From Halictus rubicundus (taxonomy: Eukaryota; Arthropoda; Insecta; Hymenoptera; Halictidae), in contig NW_027488565.1 in the NCBI RefSeq assembly GCF_050948215.1, forward strand, positions 124,001-188,000: a DNA stretch of 64,000 nt, given 5' to 3'. Both the position numbers and the translations under genes were made by a program. Below, piece after piece: positions 1 to 13,490 of the stretch (positions within the stretch are counted from its first letter, which is position 1; each line of letters starts with the position of its first letter). The notes under the pieces were generated by a model. The model was not told the origin of the DNA. It searched no databases and saw nothing but the letters and a program-made list of their open reading frames with translations.

Positions 1-539
1 GATAGGATAGGATAGAGGATAGGATAGGATAGAGGATAGGATAGGATAGAGGATATGATAGGATATAGTATAGGATAGGAAAGAGGACAGGATAGGATAC
101 AGGATACGATATTATAGAGGATACGATATTATAGAGGATAGGATAGGATAGAGGATAGGATAGGATAAAGGATAGGGTAGGATAGAGGATAGGATAGGAT
201 AGAGGATAGGATACGATAGAGGATAGGATAGGATAGAGGATAGGATAGGATAGAGGATAGGATAGGATAGAGGATAGGAAAGGATAGAGGATAGGATAGG
301 ATAGAGGATTGGATAGGATAGAGGATGCGATAGGATAGAGGATAGGATAGGATTGAGGATAGGATAGGACAGAGGATAAGGTAGGATACAGGATACGATA
401 TTATAGAGGATCGGATAGGATAGAGGATAGGATAGGATAAAGGATAGGATAGGATAGTGGATATGATAGGATAGAGGATAGGGTAGGATAGAGGATAGGA
501 TAGGATAGAGGATAGGATATGATAGAGGATAGGATAGGA

Positions 540-1390
540 TACAGGATAGGATAGGATAGAGGATAGGATAGGATAGAGGATAGGATAGGATAGAGGATAG
601 GATAGGATAGAGGATAGGATAGGATAGAGGATAGGATAGGATAGAGGATAGGATAGGATAGAGGATTGGATAGGATAGAGGATAAGATAGGATACAGGAT
701 ACGATATTATAGAGGATAGGATAGGATAGAGGATAGGATAGGATAAAGGATAGGATAGGATAGAGGATAGGATAGGATAGATGATATTATAGGAAAGAGG
801 ATAGGATATGATAGAGGATACGATATTATAGAGGATAGGATAGGATAGAGGATAACATAAGGGATTGGATAGGATAGAGGATAGGATCGGATTGATGATA
901 GGATAGGAAAGAGGACAGGATAGGATACAGGATACGATATTATAGAGGATAGGATAGGATAGAGGATAGGATAGGATAGAGGATAGGATAGGATAGAGGA
1001 TAGGATAGGATAGAGGATAGGATAGGATAGAGGATAGAATGGGATAGAGGATAGGTTAGGATAGAGGATAGGATAGGATAGAGGATAGGATAGGATAGAG
1101 GATTGGATAGGATTGAATATAGGATAGGATAGAGGATAGGATTGGATTGAGGATAGGATAGGAAAGAGGACAGGATAGGATACAGGATACGATATTATAG
1201 AGGATACGATATTATAGAGGATACGATATTATAGAGGATACGATATTATAGAGGATCGGATAGGATAGAGGATAGGATAGGATAGAGGATAGGATAGGAT
1301 AGAGGATAGGATAGGATAGAGGATAGGATACGATAGAGGATTGGATAGGATAGAGGATGTGATAGGATAGAGGATAGGATAGGATAGAGG
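540..1390 (+). repeat. Long-range HOR block, copy 1 (echoed 5,084 bp downstream)
   Basis: Matching rare variants lie at a constant offset of 5,084 bp from 5,624-6,474. These are ATGATATT (781 and 5,865), TCGGATTG (887 and 5,971), GAATGGG (1,037 and 6,121) and GATGTG (1,356 and 6,440). Both copies contain a run of four GATACGATATTATAGAG units followed by GATCGG. The block ends are approximate because the flanks are also satellite. Confidence 0.8.
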
Positions 1391-4300
1391 ATAGGATAGG
1401 ATAGATGATATTATAGGAAAGAGGATAGGATATGATAGAGGATACGATATTATAGAGGATAGGATAGGATAGAGGATAACATAAGGGATTGGATAGGATA
1501 GAGGATAGGATAGGATTGATGATAGGATAGGAAAGAGGACAGGATAGGATACAGGATACGATATTATAGAGGATAGGATAGGATAGAGGATAGGATAGGA
1601 TAGAGGATAGGATAGGATAGAGGATAGGATAGGATAGAGGATAGGATGGGATAGAGGATAGGTTAGGATAGAGGATAGGATAGGATAGAGGATAGGATAG
1701 GATAGAGGATTGGATAGGATAGAATATAGGATAGGATAGAGGATAGGATTGGATTGAGGATAGGATAGGAAAGATTACAGGGTAGGATACAGGATACGAT
1801 ATTATAGAGGATACGATATTATAGAGGATACGATATTATAGAGGATCGGATAGGATAGAGGATAGGATAGGATAGAGGATAGGATAGGATAGAGGATAGG
1901 ATAGGATAGAGGATAGGATACGATAGAGGATTGGATAGGATAGAGGATGTGATAGGATAGAGGATAGGATTGGATTGAGGATAGGATAGGACAGAGAATA
2001 AGATAGGATACAGGATACGATATTATAGAGGATAGGATAGGATAGAGGATAGGATAGGAAAGAAGATAGGATAGGATAGAGGATACGATAGGATAGAGGA
2101 TAGGATTGGATTGATGATAGGATAGGAAAGAGGACAGGATAGGATACAGGATACGATATTATAGAGGATAGGATAGGATAGAGGATAGGATAGGATAGAG
2201 GATAGGATAGGATAAAGGATAGGGTAGGATAGAGGATAGGATAGGATAGATGATATTATAGGAAAGAGGATAGGATATGATAGAGGATACGATATTATAG
2301 AGGATAGGATAGGATAGAGGATAACATAAGGGATTGGATAGGATAGAGGATAGGATAGGATTGATGATAGGATAGGAAAGAGGACAGGATAGGATACAGG
2401 ATACGATATTATAGAGGATAGGATAGGATAGAGGATAGGATAGGATAGAGGATAGGATAGGATAGAGGATAGGATAGGATACAGGATAGGATAGGATAGA
2501 GGATAGGATGGGATAGAGGATAGGTTAGGATAGAGGATAGGATAGGATAGAGGATAGGATAGGATAGAGAATAGGATAGGATAGAGGATAGGATAGGATA
2601 GAGGATAGGATAGGATAGAGGATAGAATGGGATAGAGGATAGGTTAGGATAGAGGATAGGATAGGATAGAGGATAGGATAGGATAGAGGATTGGATAGGA
2701 TAGAATATAGGATAGGATAGAGGATAGGATTGGATTGAGGATAGGATAGGAAAGAGGACAGGATAGGATACAGGATACGATATTATAGAGGATACGATAT
2801 TATAGAGGATACGATATTATAGAGGATCGGATAGGATAGAGGATAGGATAGGATAGAGGATAGGATAGGATAGAGGATAGGATAGGATAGAGGATAGGAT
2901 ACGATAGAGGATTGGATAGGATAGAGGATGTGATAGGATAGAGGATAGGATAGGATAGAGGATAGGATAGGATAGATGATATTATAGGAAAGAGGATAGG
3001 ATATGATAGAGGATAGGATAGGATAGAGGATAACATAAGGGATTGGATAGGATAGAGGATAGGATAGGATTGATGATAGGATAGGAAAGAGGACAGGATA
3101 GGATACAGGATACGATATTATAGAGGATAGGATAGGATAGAGGATAGGATAGGATAGAGGAGAGGATAGGATAGAGGATAGGATAGGATAGAGGATAGGA
3201 TAGGATAGAGGATAGGATAGGATAGAGGATAGGACGGGATAGAGGATAGGTTAGGATAGAGGGTAGGATAGGATAGAGGATAGGATAGGATAGAGGATAG
3301 GATAGGATAGAGGATAGGATAGGATAGAGGATAGGATAGGATAGAGGATAGGATACGATAGAGGATTGGATAGGATAGAGGATGTGATAGGATAGAGGAT
3401 AGGATTGGATTGAGGATAGGATAGGACAGAGAATAAGATAGGATACAGGATACGATATTATAGAGGATAGGATAGGATAGAGGATAGGATAGGAAAGAAG
3501 ATAGGATAGGATAGAGGATACGATAGGATAGAGGATAGGATTGGATTGATGATAGGATAGGAAAGAGGACAGGATAGGATACAGGATACGATATTATAGA
3601 GGATACGATATTATAGAGGATAGGATAGGATAGAGGATAGGATAGGATAGAGGATAGGATAGGATAGAGGATAGGATAGGATAGAGGATAGGATAGGATA
3701 GAGGATAGGATAGGATAGAGGATTGGATAGGATAGAGGATGCGATAGGATAGAGGATAGGATAGGATTGAGGATAGGATAGGACAAAGGATAAGATAGGA
3801 TACAGGATACGATATTATAGAGGATAGGATAGGATAGAGGATAGGATAGGATAAAGGATAGGGTAGGATAGAGGATAGGATAGGATAGAGTATATTATAG
3901 GATAGAGGATAGGGTAGGATAGAGGATAGGATAGGATAGAGGATAGGATAGGATAAAGGATAGGGTAGGATAGAGGATAGGATAGGATAGATGATATTAT
4001 AGGAAAGAGGATAGGATATGATAGAGGATACGATATTATAGAGGATAGGATAGGATAGGGGATAACATAAGGGATTGGATAGGATAGAGGATAGGATAGG
4101 ATTGATGATAGGATAGGAACGAGGACAGGATAGGATACAGGATACGATATTATAGAGGATAGGATAGGATAGAGGATAGGATAGGATAGAGGATAGGATA
4201 GGATAGAGGATAGGATAGGATACAGGATAGGATAGGATAGAGGATAGGATGTGATAGAGGATAGGTTAGGATAGAGGATAGGATAGGATAGAGGATAGGA

Positions 4301-5623
4301 TAGGATAGAGGATTGGATAGGATAGAATATAGGATAGGATAGAGGATATGATAGGATAGAGGATAGGATAGGATAGAGGATAGGATAGAGGATAGGATAG
4401 AGGATAGAGGATAGGATAGGATAGAGGACAGGATAGGATAGAGGATAGGATAGGATAGAGGATTGGATAGGATGGAGGATGCGATAGGATAGAGGATAGG
4501 ATAGGATTGAGGATAGGATAGGACAGAGGATAAGATAGGATACAGGATACGATATTATAGAGGATAGGATAGGATAGAGGATAGGATAGGATAAAGGATA
4601 GGATAGGATAGTGGATATGATAGGATAGAGGAGAGGGTAGGATAGAGGATAGGATAGGATAGAGGATAGGATATGATAGAGGATAGGATAGAGGATAGGA
4701 TAGGAAAGAGGACAGGATAGGATACAGGATACGATATTATAGAGGATACGATATTATAGAGGATACGATATTATAGAGGATATGATAGGATAGAGGATAG
4801 GGTAGGATAGAGGATTGGATAGGATAGAGGATAGGATGGGATAGACGATAGGATAGGATAGAGGATAGGATAGGATAGAGGATAGGATAGGATAGAGGAT
4901 ATGATAGGATATAGTATAGGATAGGAAAGAGGACAGGATAGGATACAGGATACGATATTATAGAGGATACGATATTATAGAGGATAGGATAGGATAGAGG
5001 ATAGGATAGGATAAAGGATAGGGTAGGATAGAGGATAGGATAGGATAGAGGATAGGATACGATAGAGGATAGGATAGGATAGAGGATAGGATAGGATAGA
5101 GGATAGGATAGGATAGAGGATAGGAAAGGATAGAGGATAGGATAGGATAGAGGATTGGATAGGATAGAGGATGCGATAGGATAGAGGATAGGATAGGATT
5201 GAGGATAGGATAGGACAGAGGATAAGGTAGGATACAGGATACGATATTATAGAGGATCGGATAGGATAGAGGATAGGATAGGATAAAGGATAGGATAGGA
5301 TAGTGGATATGATAGGATAGAGGATAGGGTAGGATAGAGGATAGGATAGGATAGAGGATAGGATATGATAGAGGATTGGATAGGATAGAGGATGCGATAG
5401 GATAGAGGATAGGATAGGATTGTGGATAGGATAGGACAAAGGATAAGATAGGATACAGGATACGATATTATAGAGGATAGGATAGGATAGAGGATAGGAT
5501 AGGATAAAGGATAGGGTAGGATAGAGGATAGGATAGGATAGAGTATAGGATAGGATAGAGGATAGGATAGGATAGAGGATAGGATAGGATAAAGGATATG
5601 ATAGGATAGAGGATATGATAGGA

Positions 5624-6474
5624 TAGAGGATGGGGTAGGATAGAGGATAGGATAGGATAGAGGATAGGATATGATAGAGGATAGGATAGGATACAGGATA
5701 GGATAGGATAGAGGATAGGATAGGATAGAGGATAGGATAGGATAGAGGATTGGATAGGATAGAGGATAAGATAGGATACAGGATACGATATTATAGAGGA
5801 TAGGATAGGATAGAGGATAGGATAGGATAAAGGATAGGATAGGATAGAGGATAGGATAGGATAGATGATATTATAGGAAAGAGGATAGGATATGATAGAG
5901 GATACGATATTATAGAGGATAGGATAGGATAGAGGATAACATAAGGGATTGGATAGGATAGAGGATAGGATCGGATTGATGATAGGATAGGAAAGAGGAC
6001 AGGATAGGATACAGGATACGATATTATAGAGGATAGGATAGGATAGAGGATAGGATAGGATAGAGGATAGGATAGGATAGAGGATAGGATAGGATAGAGG
6101 ATAGGATAGGATAGAGGATAGAATGGGATAGAGGATAGGTTAGGATAGAGGATAGGATAGGATAGAGGATAGGATAGGATAGAGGATTGGATAGGATAGA
6201 ATATAGGATAGGATAGAGGATAGGATTGGATTGAGGATAGGATAGGAAAGAGGACAGGATAGGATACAGGATACGATATTATAGAGGATACGATATTATA
6301 GAGGATACGATATTATAGAGGATACGATATTATAGAGGATCGGATAGGATAGAGGATAGGATAGGATAGAGGATAGGATAGGATAGAGGATAGGATAGGA
6401 TAGAGGATAGGATACGATAGAGGATTGGATAGGATAGAGGATGTGATAGGATAGAGGATAGGATAGGATAGAGG
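5624..6474 (+). repeat. Long-range HOR block, copy 2
   Basis: This is the counterpart of 540-1,390 at offset 5,084 bp. Immediately downstream the offset to copy 1 drops to 4,868 bp: GATTACAGGG is at 1,773 and 6,641, and GAGAATAAG at 1,994 and 6,862. Copy 2 has therefore lost, or copy 1 gained, about 216 bp of internal units. Ends are approximate. Confidence 0.8.
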
Positions 6475-9400
6475 ATAGGATAGGATAGAGGATAGGATAG
6501 GATAGAGGATAGGATGGGATAGAGGATAGGTTAGGATAGAGGATAGGATAGGATAGAGGATAGGATAGGATAGAGGATTGGATAGGATAGAATATAGGAT
6601 AGGATAGAGGATAGGATTGGATTGAGGATAGGATAGGAAAGATTACAGGGTAGGATACAGGATACGATATTATAGAGGATACGATATTATAGAGGATACG
6701 ATATTATAGAGGATCGGATAGGATAGAGGATAGGATAGGATAGAGGATAGGATAGGATAGAGGATAGGATAGGATAGAGGATAGGATACGATAGAGGATT
6801 GGATAGGATAGAGGATGTGATAGGATAGAGGATAGGATTGGATTGAGGATAGGATAGGACAGAGAATAAGATAGGATACAGGATACGATATTATAGAGGA
6901 TAGGATAGGATAGAGGATAGGATAGGAAAGAAGATAGGATAGGATAGAGGATACGATAGGATAGAGGATAGGATTGGATTGATGATAGGATAGGAAAGAG
7001 GACAGGATAGGATACAGGATACGATATTATAGAGGATACGATATTATAGAGGATAGGATAGGATAGAGGATAGGATAGGATAGAGGATAGGATAGGATAG
7101 AGGATAGGATAGGATAGAGGATAGGATAGGATAGAGGATAGGATAGGATAGAGGATAGGATAGGATAGAGGATTGGATAGGATAGAGGATGCGATAGGAT
7201 AGAGGATAGGATAGGATTGAGGATAGGATAGGACAAAGGATAAGATAGGATACAGGATACGATATTATAGAGGATAGGATAGGATAGAGGATAGGATAGG
7301 ATAAAGGATAGGGTAGGATAGAGGATAGGATAGGATAGAGTATATTATAGGATAGAGGATAGGGTAGGATAGAGGATAGGATAGGATAGAGGATAGGATA
7401 GGATAAAGGATAGGGTAGGATAGAGGATAGGATAGGATAGATGATATTATAGGAAAGAGGATAGGATATGATAGAGGATACGATATTATAGAGGATAGGA
7501 TAGGATAGAGGATAACATAAGGGATTGGATAGGATAGAGGATAGGATAGGATTGATGATAGGATAGGAAAGAGGACAGGATAGGATACAGGATACGATAT
7601 TATAGAGGATAGGATAGGATAGAGGATAGGATAGGATAGAGGATAGGATAGGATAGAGGATAGGATAGGATACAGGATAGGATAGGATAGAGGATAGGAT
7701 GGGATAGAGGATAGGTTAGGATAGAGGATAGGATAGGATAGAGGATAGGATAGGATAGAGAATAGGATAGGATAGAGGATAGGATAGGATAGAGGATAGG
7801 ATAGGATAGAGGATAGAATGGGATAGAGGATAGGATAGGATAGAGGATAGGATTGGATTGAGGATAGGATAGGAAAGAGGACAGGATAGGATACAGGATA
7901 CGATATTATAGAGGATACGATATTATAGAGGATACGATATTATAGAGGATCGGATAGGATAGAGGATAGGATAGGATAGAGGATAGGATAGGATAGAGGA
8001 TAGGATAGGATAGAGGATAGGATACGATAGAGGATTGGATAGGATAGAGGATGTGATAGGATAGAGGATAGGATAGGATAGAGGATAGGATAGGATAGAT
8101 GATATTATAGGAAAGAGGATAGGATATGATAGAGGATAGAATAGGATAGAGGATAGGATAGGATAGAGGAGAGGATAGGATAGAGGATAGGATAGGATAG
8201 AGGATAGGATAGGATAGAGGATAGGATAGGATAGAGGATAGGACGGGATAGAGGATAGGTTAGGATAGAGGATAGGATAGGATAGAGGATAGGATAGGAT
8301 AGAGGATTGGATAGGATAGAATATAGGATAGGATAGAGGATAGGATTGGATTGAGGATAGGATAGGAAAGAGGACAGGGTAGGATACAGGATACGATATT
8401 ATAGAGGATACGATATTATAGAGGATACGATATTATAGAGGATCGGATAGGATGGAGGATAGGATAGGATAGAGGATAGGATAGGATAGAGGATAGGATA
8501 GGATAGAGGATAGGATACGATAGAGGATTGGATAGGATAGAGGATGTGATAGGATAGAGGATAGGATTGGATTGAGGATAGGATAGGACAGAGAATAAGA
8601 TAGGATACAGGATACGATATTATAGAGGATAGGATAGGATAGAGGATAGGATAGGAAAGAAGATAGGATAGGATAGAGGATACGATAGGATAGAGGATAG
8701 GATTGGATTGATGATAGGATAGGAAAGAGGACAGGATAGGATACAGGATACGATATTATAGAGGATACGATATTATAGAGGATAGGATAGGATAGAGGAT
8801 AGGATAGGATAGAGGATAGGATAGGATAGAGGATAGGATAGGATAGAGGATAGGATAGGATAGAGGATAGGATAGGATAGAGGATAGGATAGGATAGAGG
8901 ATAGGATAGGATAGAGGATTGGATAGGATAGAGGATGCGATAGGATAGAGGATAGGATAGGATTGAGGATAGGATAGGACAAAGGATAAGATAGGATACA
9001 GGATACGATATTATAGAGGATAGGATAGGATAGAGGATAGGATAGGATAAAGGATAGGGTAGGATAGAGGATAGGATAGGATAGAGTATATTATAGGATA
9101 GAGGATAGGGTAGGATAGAGGATAGGATAGGATAGAGGATAGGATAGGATAAAGGATAGGGTAGGATAGAGGATAGGATAGGATAGATGATATTATAGGA
9201 AAGAGGATAGGATATGATAGAGGATACGATATTATAGAGGATAGGATAGGATAGAGGATAACATAAGGGATTGGATAGGATAGAGGATAGGATAGGATTG
9301 ATGATAGGATAGGAACGAGGACAGGATAGGATACAGGATACGATATTATAGAGGATAGGATAGGATAGAGGATAGGATAGGATAGAGGATAGGATAGGAT

Positions 9401-9984
9401 AGAGGATAGGATAGGATACAGGATAGGATAGGATAGAGGATAGGATGGGATAGAGGATAGGTTAGGATAGAGGATAGGATAGGATAGAGGATAGGATAGG
9501 ATAGAGGATTGGATAGGATAGAATATAGGATAGGATAGAGGATAGGATGGGATAGAGGATAGGTTAGGATAGAGGATAGGATAGGATAGAGGATAGGATA
9601 GGATAGAGGATTGGATAGGATAGAATATAGGATAGGATAGAGGATAGGATTGGATTGAGGATAGGATAGGAAAGAGGACAGGATAGGATACAGGATACGA
9701 TATTATAGAGGATAGGATAGGATAGAGGATAGGATAGGATAGAGGATAGGATAGGATAGAGGATAGGATAGGATAGAGGATAGGATACGATAGAGGATTG
9801 GATAGGATAGAGGATGTGATAGGATAGAGGATAGGATTGGATTGAGGATAGGATAGGAAAGAGGACAGGATAGGATACAGGATACGATATTATAGAGGAT
9901 ACGATATTATAGAGGATACGATATTATAGAGGATCGGATAGGATAGAGGATAGGATAGGATAGAGGATAGGATAGGATAGAGGA

Positions 9985-12900
9985 TAGGATAGGATAGAGG
10001 ATAGGATACGATAGAGGATTGGATAGGATAGAGGATGTGATAGGATAGAGGATAGGATAGGATAGAGGATAGGATAGGATAGATGATATTATAGGAAAGA
10101 GGATAGGATATGATAGAGGATACGATATTATAGAGGATAGGATAGGATAGAGGATAACATAAGGGATTGGATAGGATAGAGGATAGGATAGGATTGATGA
10201 TAGGATAGGAAAGAGGACAGGATAGGATACAGGATACGATATTATAGAGGATAGGATAGGATAGAGGATAGGATAGGATAGAGGATAGGATAGGATAGAG
10301 GATAGGATAGGATAGAGGATAGGATAGGATAGAGGATAGGATAGGATAGAGGATAGGATAGGATAGAGGATAGGATGGGATAGAGGATAGGTTAGGATAG
10401 AGGATAGGATAGGATAGAGGATAGGATAGGATAGAGGATTGGATAGGATAGAATATAGGATAGGATAGAGGATAGGATTGGATTGAGGATAGGATAGGAA
10501 AGAGGACAGGATAGGATACAGGATACGATATTATAGAGGATACGATATTATAGAGGATACGATATTATAGAGGATCGGATAGGATAGAGGATAGGATAGG
10601 ATAGAGGATAGGATAGGATAGAGGATAGGATAGGATAGAGGATAGGATACGATAGAGGATTGGATAGGATAGAGGATGTGATAGGATAGAGGATAGGATT
10701 GGATTGAGGATAGGATAGGACAGAGAATAAGATAGGATACAGGATACGATATTATAGAGGATAGGATAGGATAGAGGATAGGATAGGAAAGAAGATAGGA
10801 TAGGATAGAGGATACGATAGGATAGAGGATAGGATTGGATTGATGATAGGATAGGAAAGAGGACAGGATAGGATACAGGATACGATATTATAGAGGATAC
10901 GATATTATAGAGGATAGGATAGGATAGTGGATAGGATAGTATAGAGGATAGGATAGGATAGAGGATAGGATAGGATAGAGGATAGGATAGGATAGAGGAT
11001 AGGATAGGATAGAGGATTGGATAGGATAGAGGATGCGATAGGATAGAGGATAGGATAGGATTGAGGATAGGATAGGACAAAGGATAAGATAGGATACAGG
11101 ATACGATATTATAGAGGATAGGATAGGATAGAGGATAGGATAGGATAAAGGATAGGGTAGGATAGTGGATAGGATAGGATAGAGTATATTATAGGATAGA
11201 GGATAGGGTAGGATAGAGGATAGGATAGGATAGAGGATATGATAGGATAGAGGATATGATAGGATAGAGGATGGGGTAGGATAGAGGATAGGATAGGATA
11301 GAGGATAGGATATGATAGAGGATAGGATAGGATACAGGATAGGATAGGATAGAGGATAGGATAGAGGATAGGATAGGAAAGATGACAGGATACTATACAG
11401 GATACGATATTATAGAGGATACGATATTATAGAGGATACGATAGTATAGAGGATAGGATAGGATAGAGGATATGATAGGATAGAGGATATGATAGGATAG
11501 AGGATGGGGTAGGATAGAGGATAGGATAGTATAGAGGATAGGATAGGATACAGGATAGGATAGGATAGAGGATAGGATAGGATAGGATAGAGGATAGGAT
11601 ATAATAGAGGATAGGATAGGATAGAGGCTAGGATAGGATAGAGGATAGGATAGGACAGAGGATATTATAGGATAGACGATAGGATAGGACAGAGGATAGG
11701 ATAGGATAGAGGATTGTATAGGATAGAGGATGCGATAGGATAGAGGATAGGATAGGATAGAGGATAGGATAGGATAGAGGATAGGATAGGATGGAGGATA
11801 GGATAGGATAGGATAGAGGATAGAATAGGATAGAGGATAGGATAGGATAGGGAATAGGATAGGATAGACGATATTATAGGAAAGAGGATAGGATATGATA
11901 GAGGATACGATATTATAGAGGATAGGATGGGATAGACGATAACATAGGGGATTGGATAGGATAGAGGATAGGATAGGATAGAGGATAGGATAGGATAGAG
12001 GATAGGATAGGATAGAGGATTGGATAGGATAGAGGATACGATAGGATAGAGGATAGGATAGGATAGAGGATAGGATAGAGGATAGTATAGAGGATTGGAT
12101 AGGATAGAGGACATTATAGGATAGAGGATAGGATAGGATAGCGGATAGGATAGGATGGAGTATAGGATAGAATTGAGGATAGGATAGGATACAATATAGG
12201 ATAGGATAGAGGATAGGATAGGATAGAGGATAGGATAGGATAGAGGATAGGATAGGATAGAGGATACGATATTATAGAGGATACGATATTATAGAGGATA
12301 CGATATTATAGAGGATATTATAGGATAGAGGATAGGATAGGATACAGGATAGGATAGGATAGGATAGAGGATAGGATAGGATAAAGGATAGGATAGGATA
12401 GAGGATAGGATAGGATAGAGTATAGGATAGGATAGAGGATAGGATAGGATAGAGGATAGGCTAGGATAGAGGATAGGATAGGATAGAGTATAGGATAGGA
12501 TAGAGGATGGGATAGGATAGAGGATAGGATAGGATAGAGGATGGGATAGGATAGAGGTTAGGCTAGAGGATAGGATAGAGTATTGGATAGGATAGAGGAT
12601 ATTATAGGATAGAGGATAGGATAGGATAGCGGATAGGATAGGATGGAGTATACGATAGAATTGAGGATAGGATAGGGTTGAGGATAGGATAGGATCGAGG
12701 ATAGAAGAAGATAGAGGATAGGATAGGATAGAGGATGCGATACGATAGAGGATAGGATAGGATAGAGGATAGGATAGGATATAGGATAGGATAGGGTAGA
12801 GGATAGGATAGGATAGAGGATAGGATAGGATAGAGGATTGAATAGGATAGAGGATAGGATAGGATAGAGGATAGGATAGGATAGAGGATACGATATTATA

Positions 12901-13490
12901 GAGGATACGATATTATAGAGGATATGATAGGATAGAGGATAGGATAGGATAGAGGATAGGATAGGATACAGGATAGGATAGGATAGAGGATAGGATAGGA
13001 CAGAGGATTGGATACTACACAGGATAGGATAGGATACAGGATACGATATTATAGAGGATACGATATTATAGAGGATAGGATAGGATAGAGGATAGGATAC
13101 GATAGAGGATAGGATAGAGGATAGGATAGAGTATTGGATAGGATAGAGGATATTATAGGATAGAGGATAGGATAGGATAGCGGATAGGATAGGATGGAGT
13201 ATACGATAGAATTGAGGATACGATAGGGTTGAGGATAGGATAGGATCGAGGATAGGAGAAGATAGAGGATAGGATAGGATAGAGGATGCGATACGATAGA
13301 GGATAGGATAGGATAGAGGATAGGATAGGATATAGGATAGGATAGGGTAGAGGATAGGATAGGATAGAGGATAGGATAGGATAGAGGATTGAATAGGATA
13401 GAGGATAGGATAGGATAGAGGATAGGATAGGATAGAGGATACGATATTATAGAGGATACGATATTATAGAAGATATGATAGGATAGAGGA
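9985..13490 (+). repeat. 3.5-kb tandem block, copy 1
   Basis: This block is followed directly by a second copy at 13,491-16,990. Paired landmarks are GATGTG (10,034/13,540, offset 3,506), the identical stretch 10,565-11,080/14,071-14,586 (offset 3,506), GGACATTATAGG (12,109/15,628, offset 3,519), GAATTGAGG (12,658/16,162, offset 3,504) and a second GAATTGAGG (13,209/16,704, offset 3,495). Inside the block a unit carrying GAATTGAGG, GGGTTGAGG, GATCGAGG and AGAAGATAGAGG is itself duplicated 551 bp apart. Rare variants unique to this block family include GGATACTACACAGG near 13,013. Boundaries are good to about 50 bp. Confidence 0.88.

Larger units (their letters stand above)
1..9984 (+). repeat. 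Domain 1: CpG-variant-rich 17-mer array, loose 1.65-2.1 kb HOR
   Basis: This stretch alternates canonical 17-mers with the variant GATACGATATTATAGAG, often two to four in a row, followed by a unit beginning GATCGG. Recurrent landmarks are ACATAAGGGATTGG, GAAAGAGGACAGG, ATGATATTATAGGAAAG and GGACAAAGGATAAG. The last one falls at 3,781, 5,434, 7,231 and 8,977, then at 11,075 and 14,581 in the next domain. The spacings are 1,653, 1,797, 1,746, 2,098 and 3,506 bp, which defines an irregular higher-order repeat. No gene, promoter or RNA is visible. The start of the domain lies outside the window. Confidence 0.85.

Noticed and set aside
13013..13030. GGATACTACACAGG and other C-containing units as traces of an inserted element
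   Set aside because: Each is a single unit with a few substitutions, in register with its neighbours, and copied with the HOR (near 16,510 and 17,080). No foreign DNA surrounds it.
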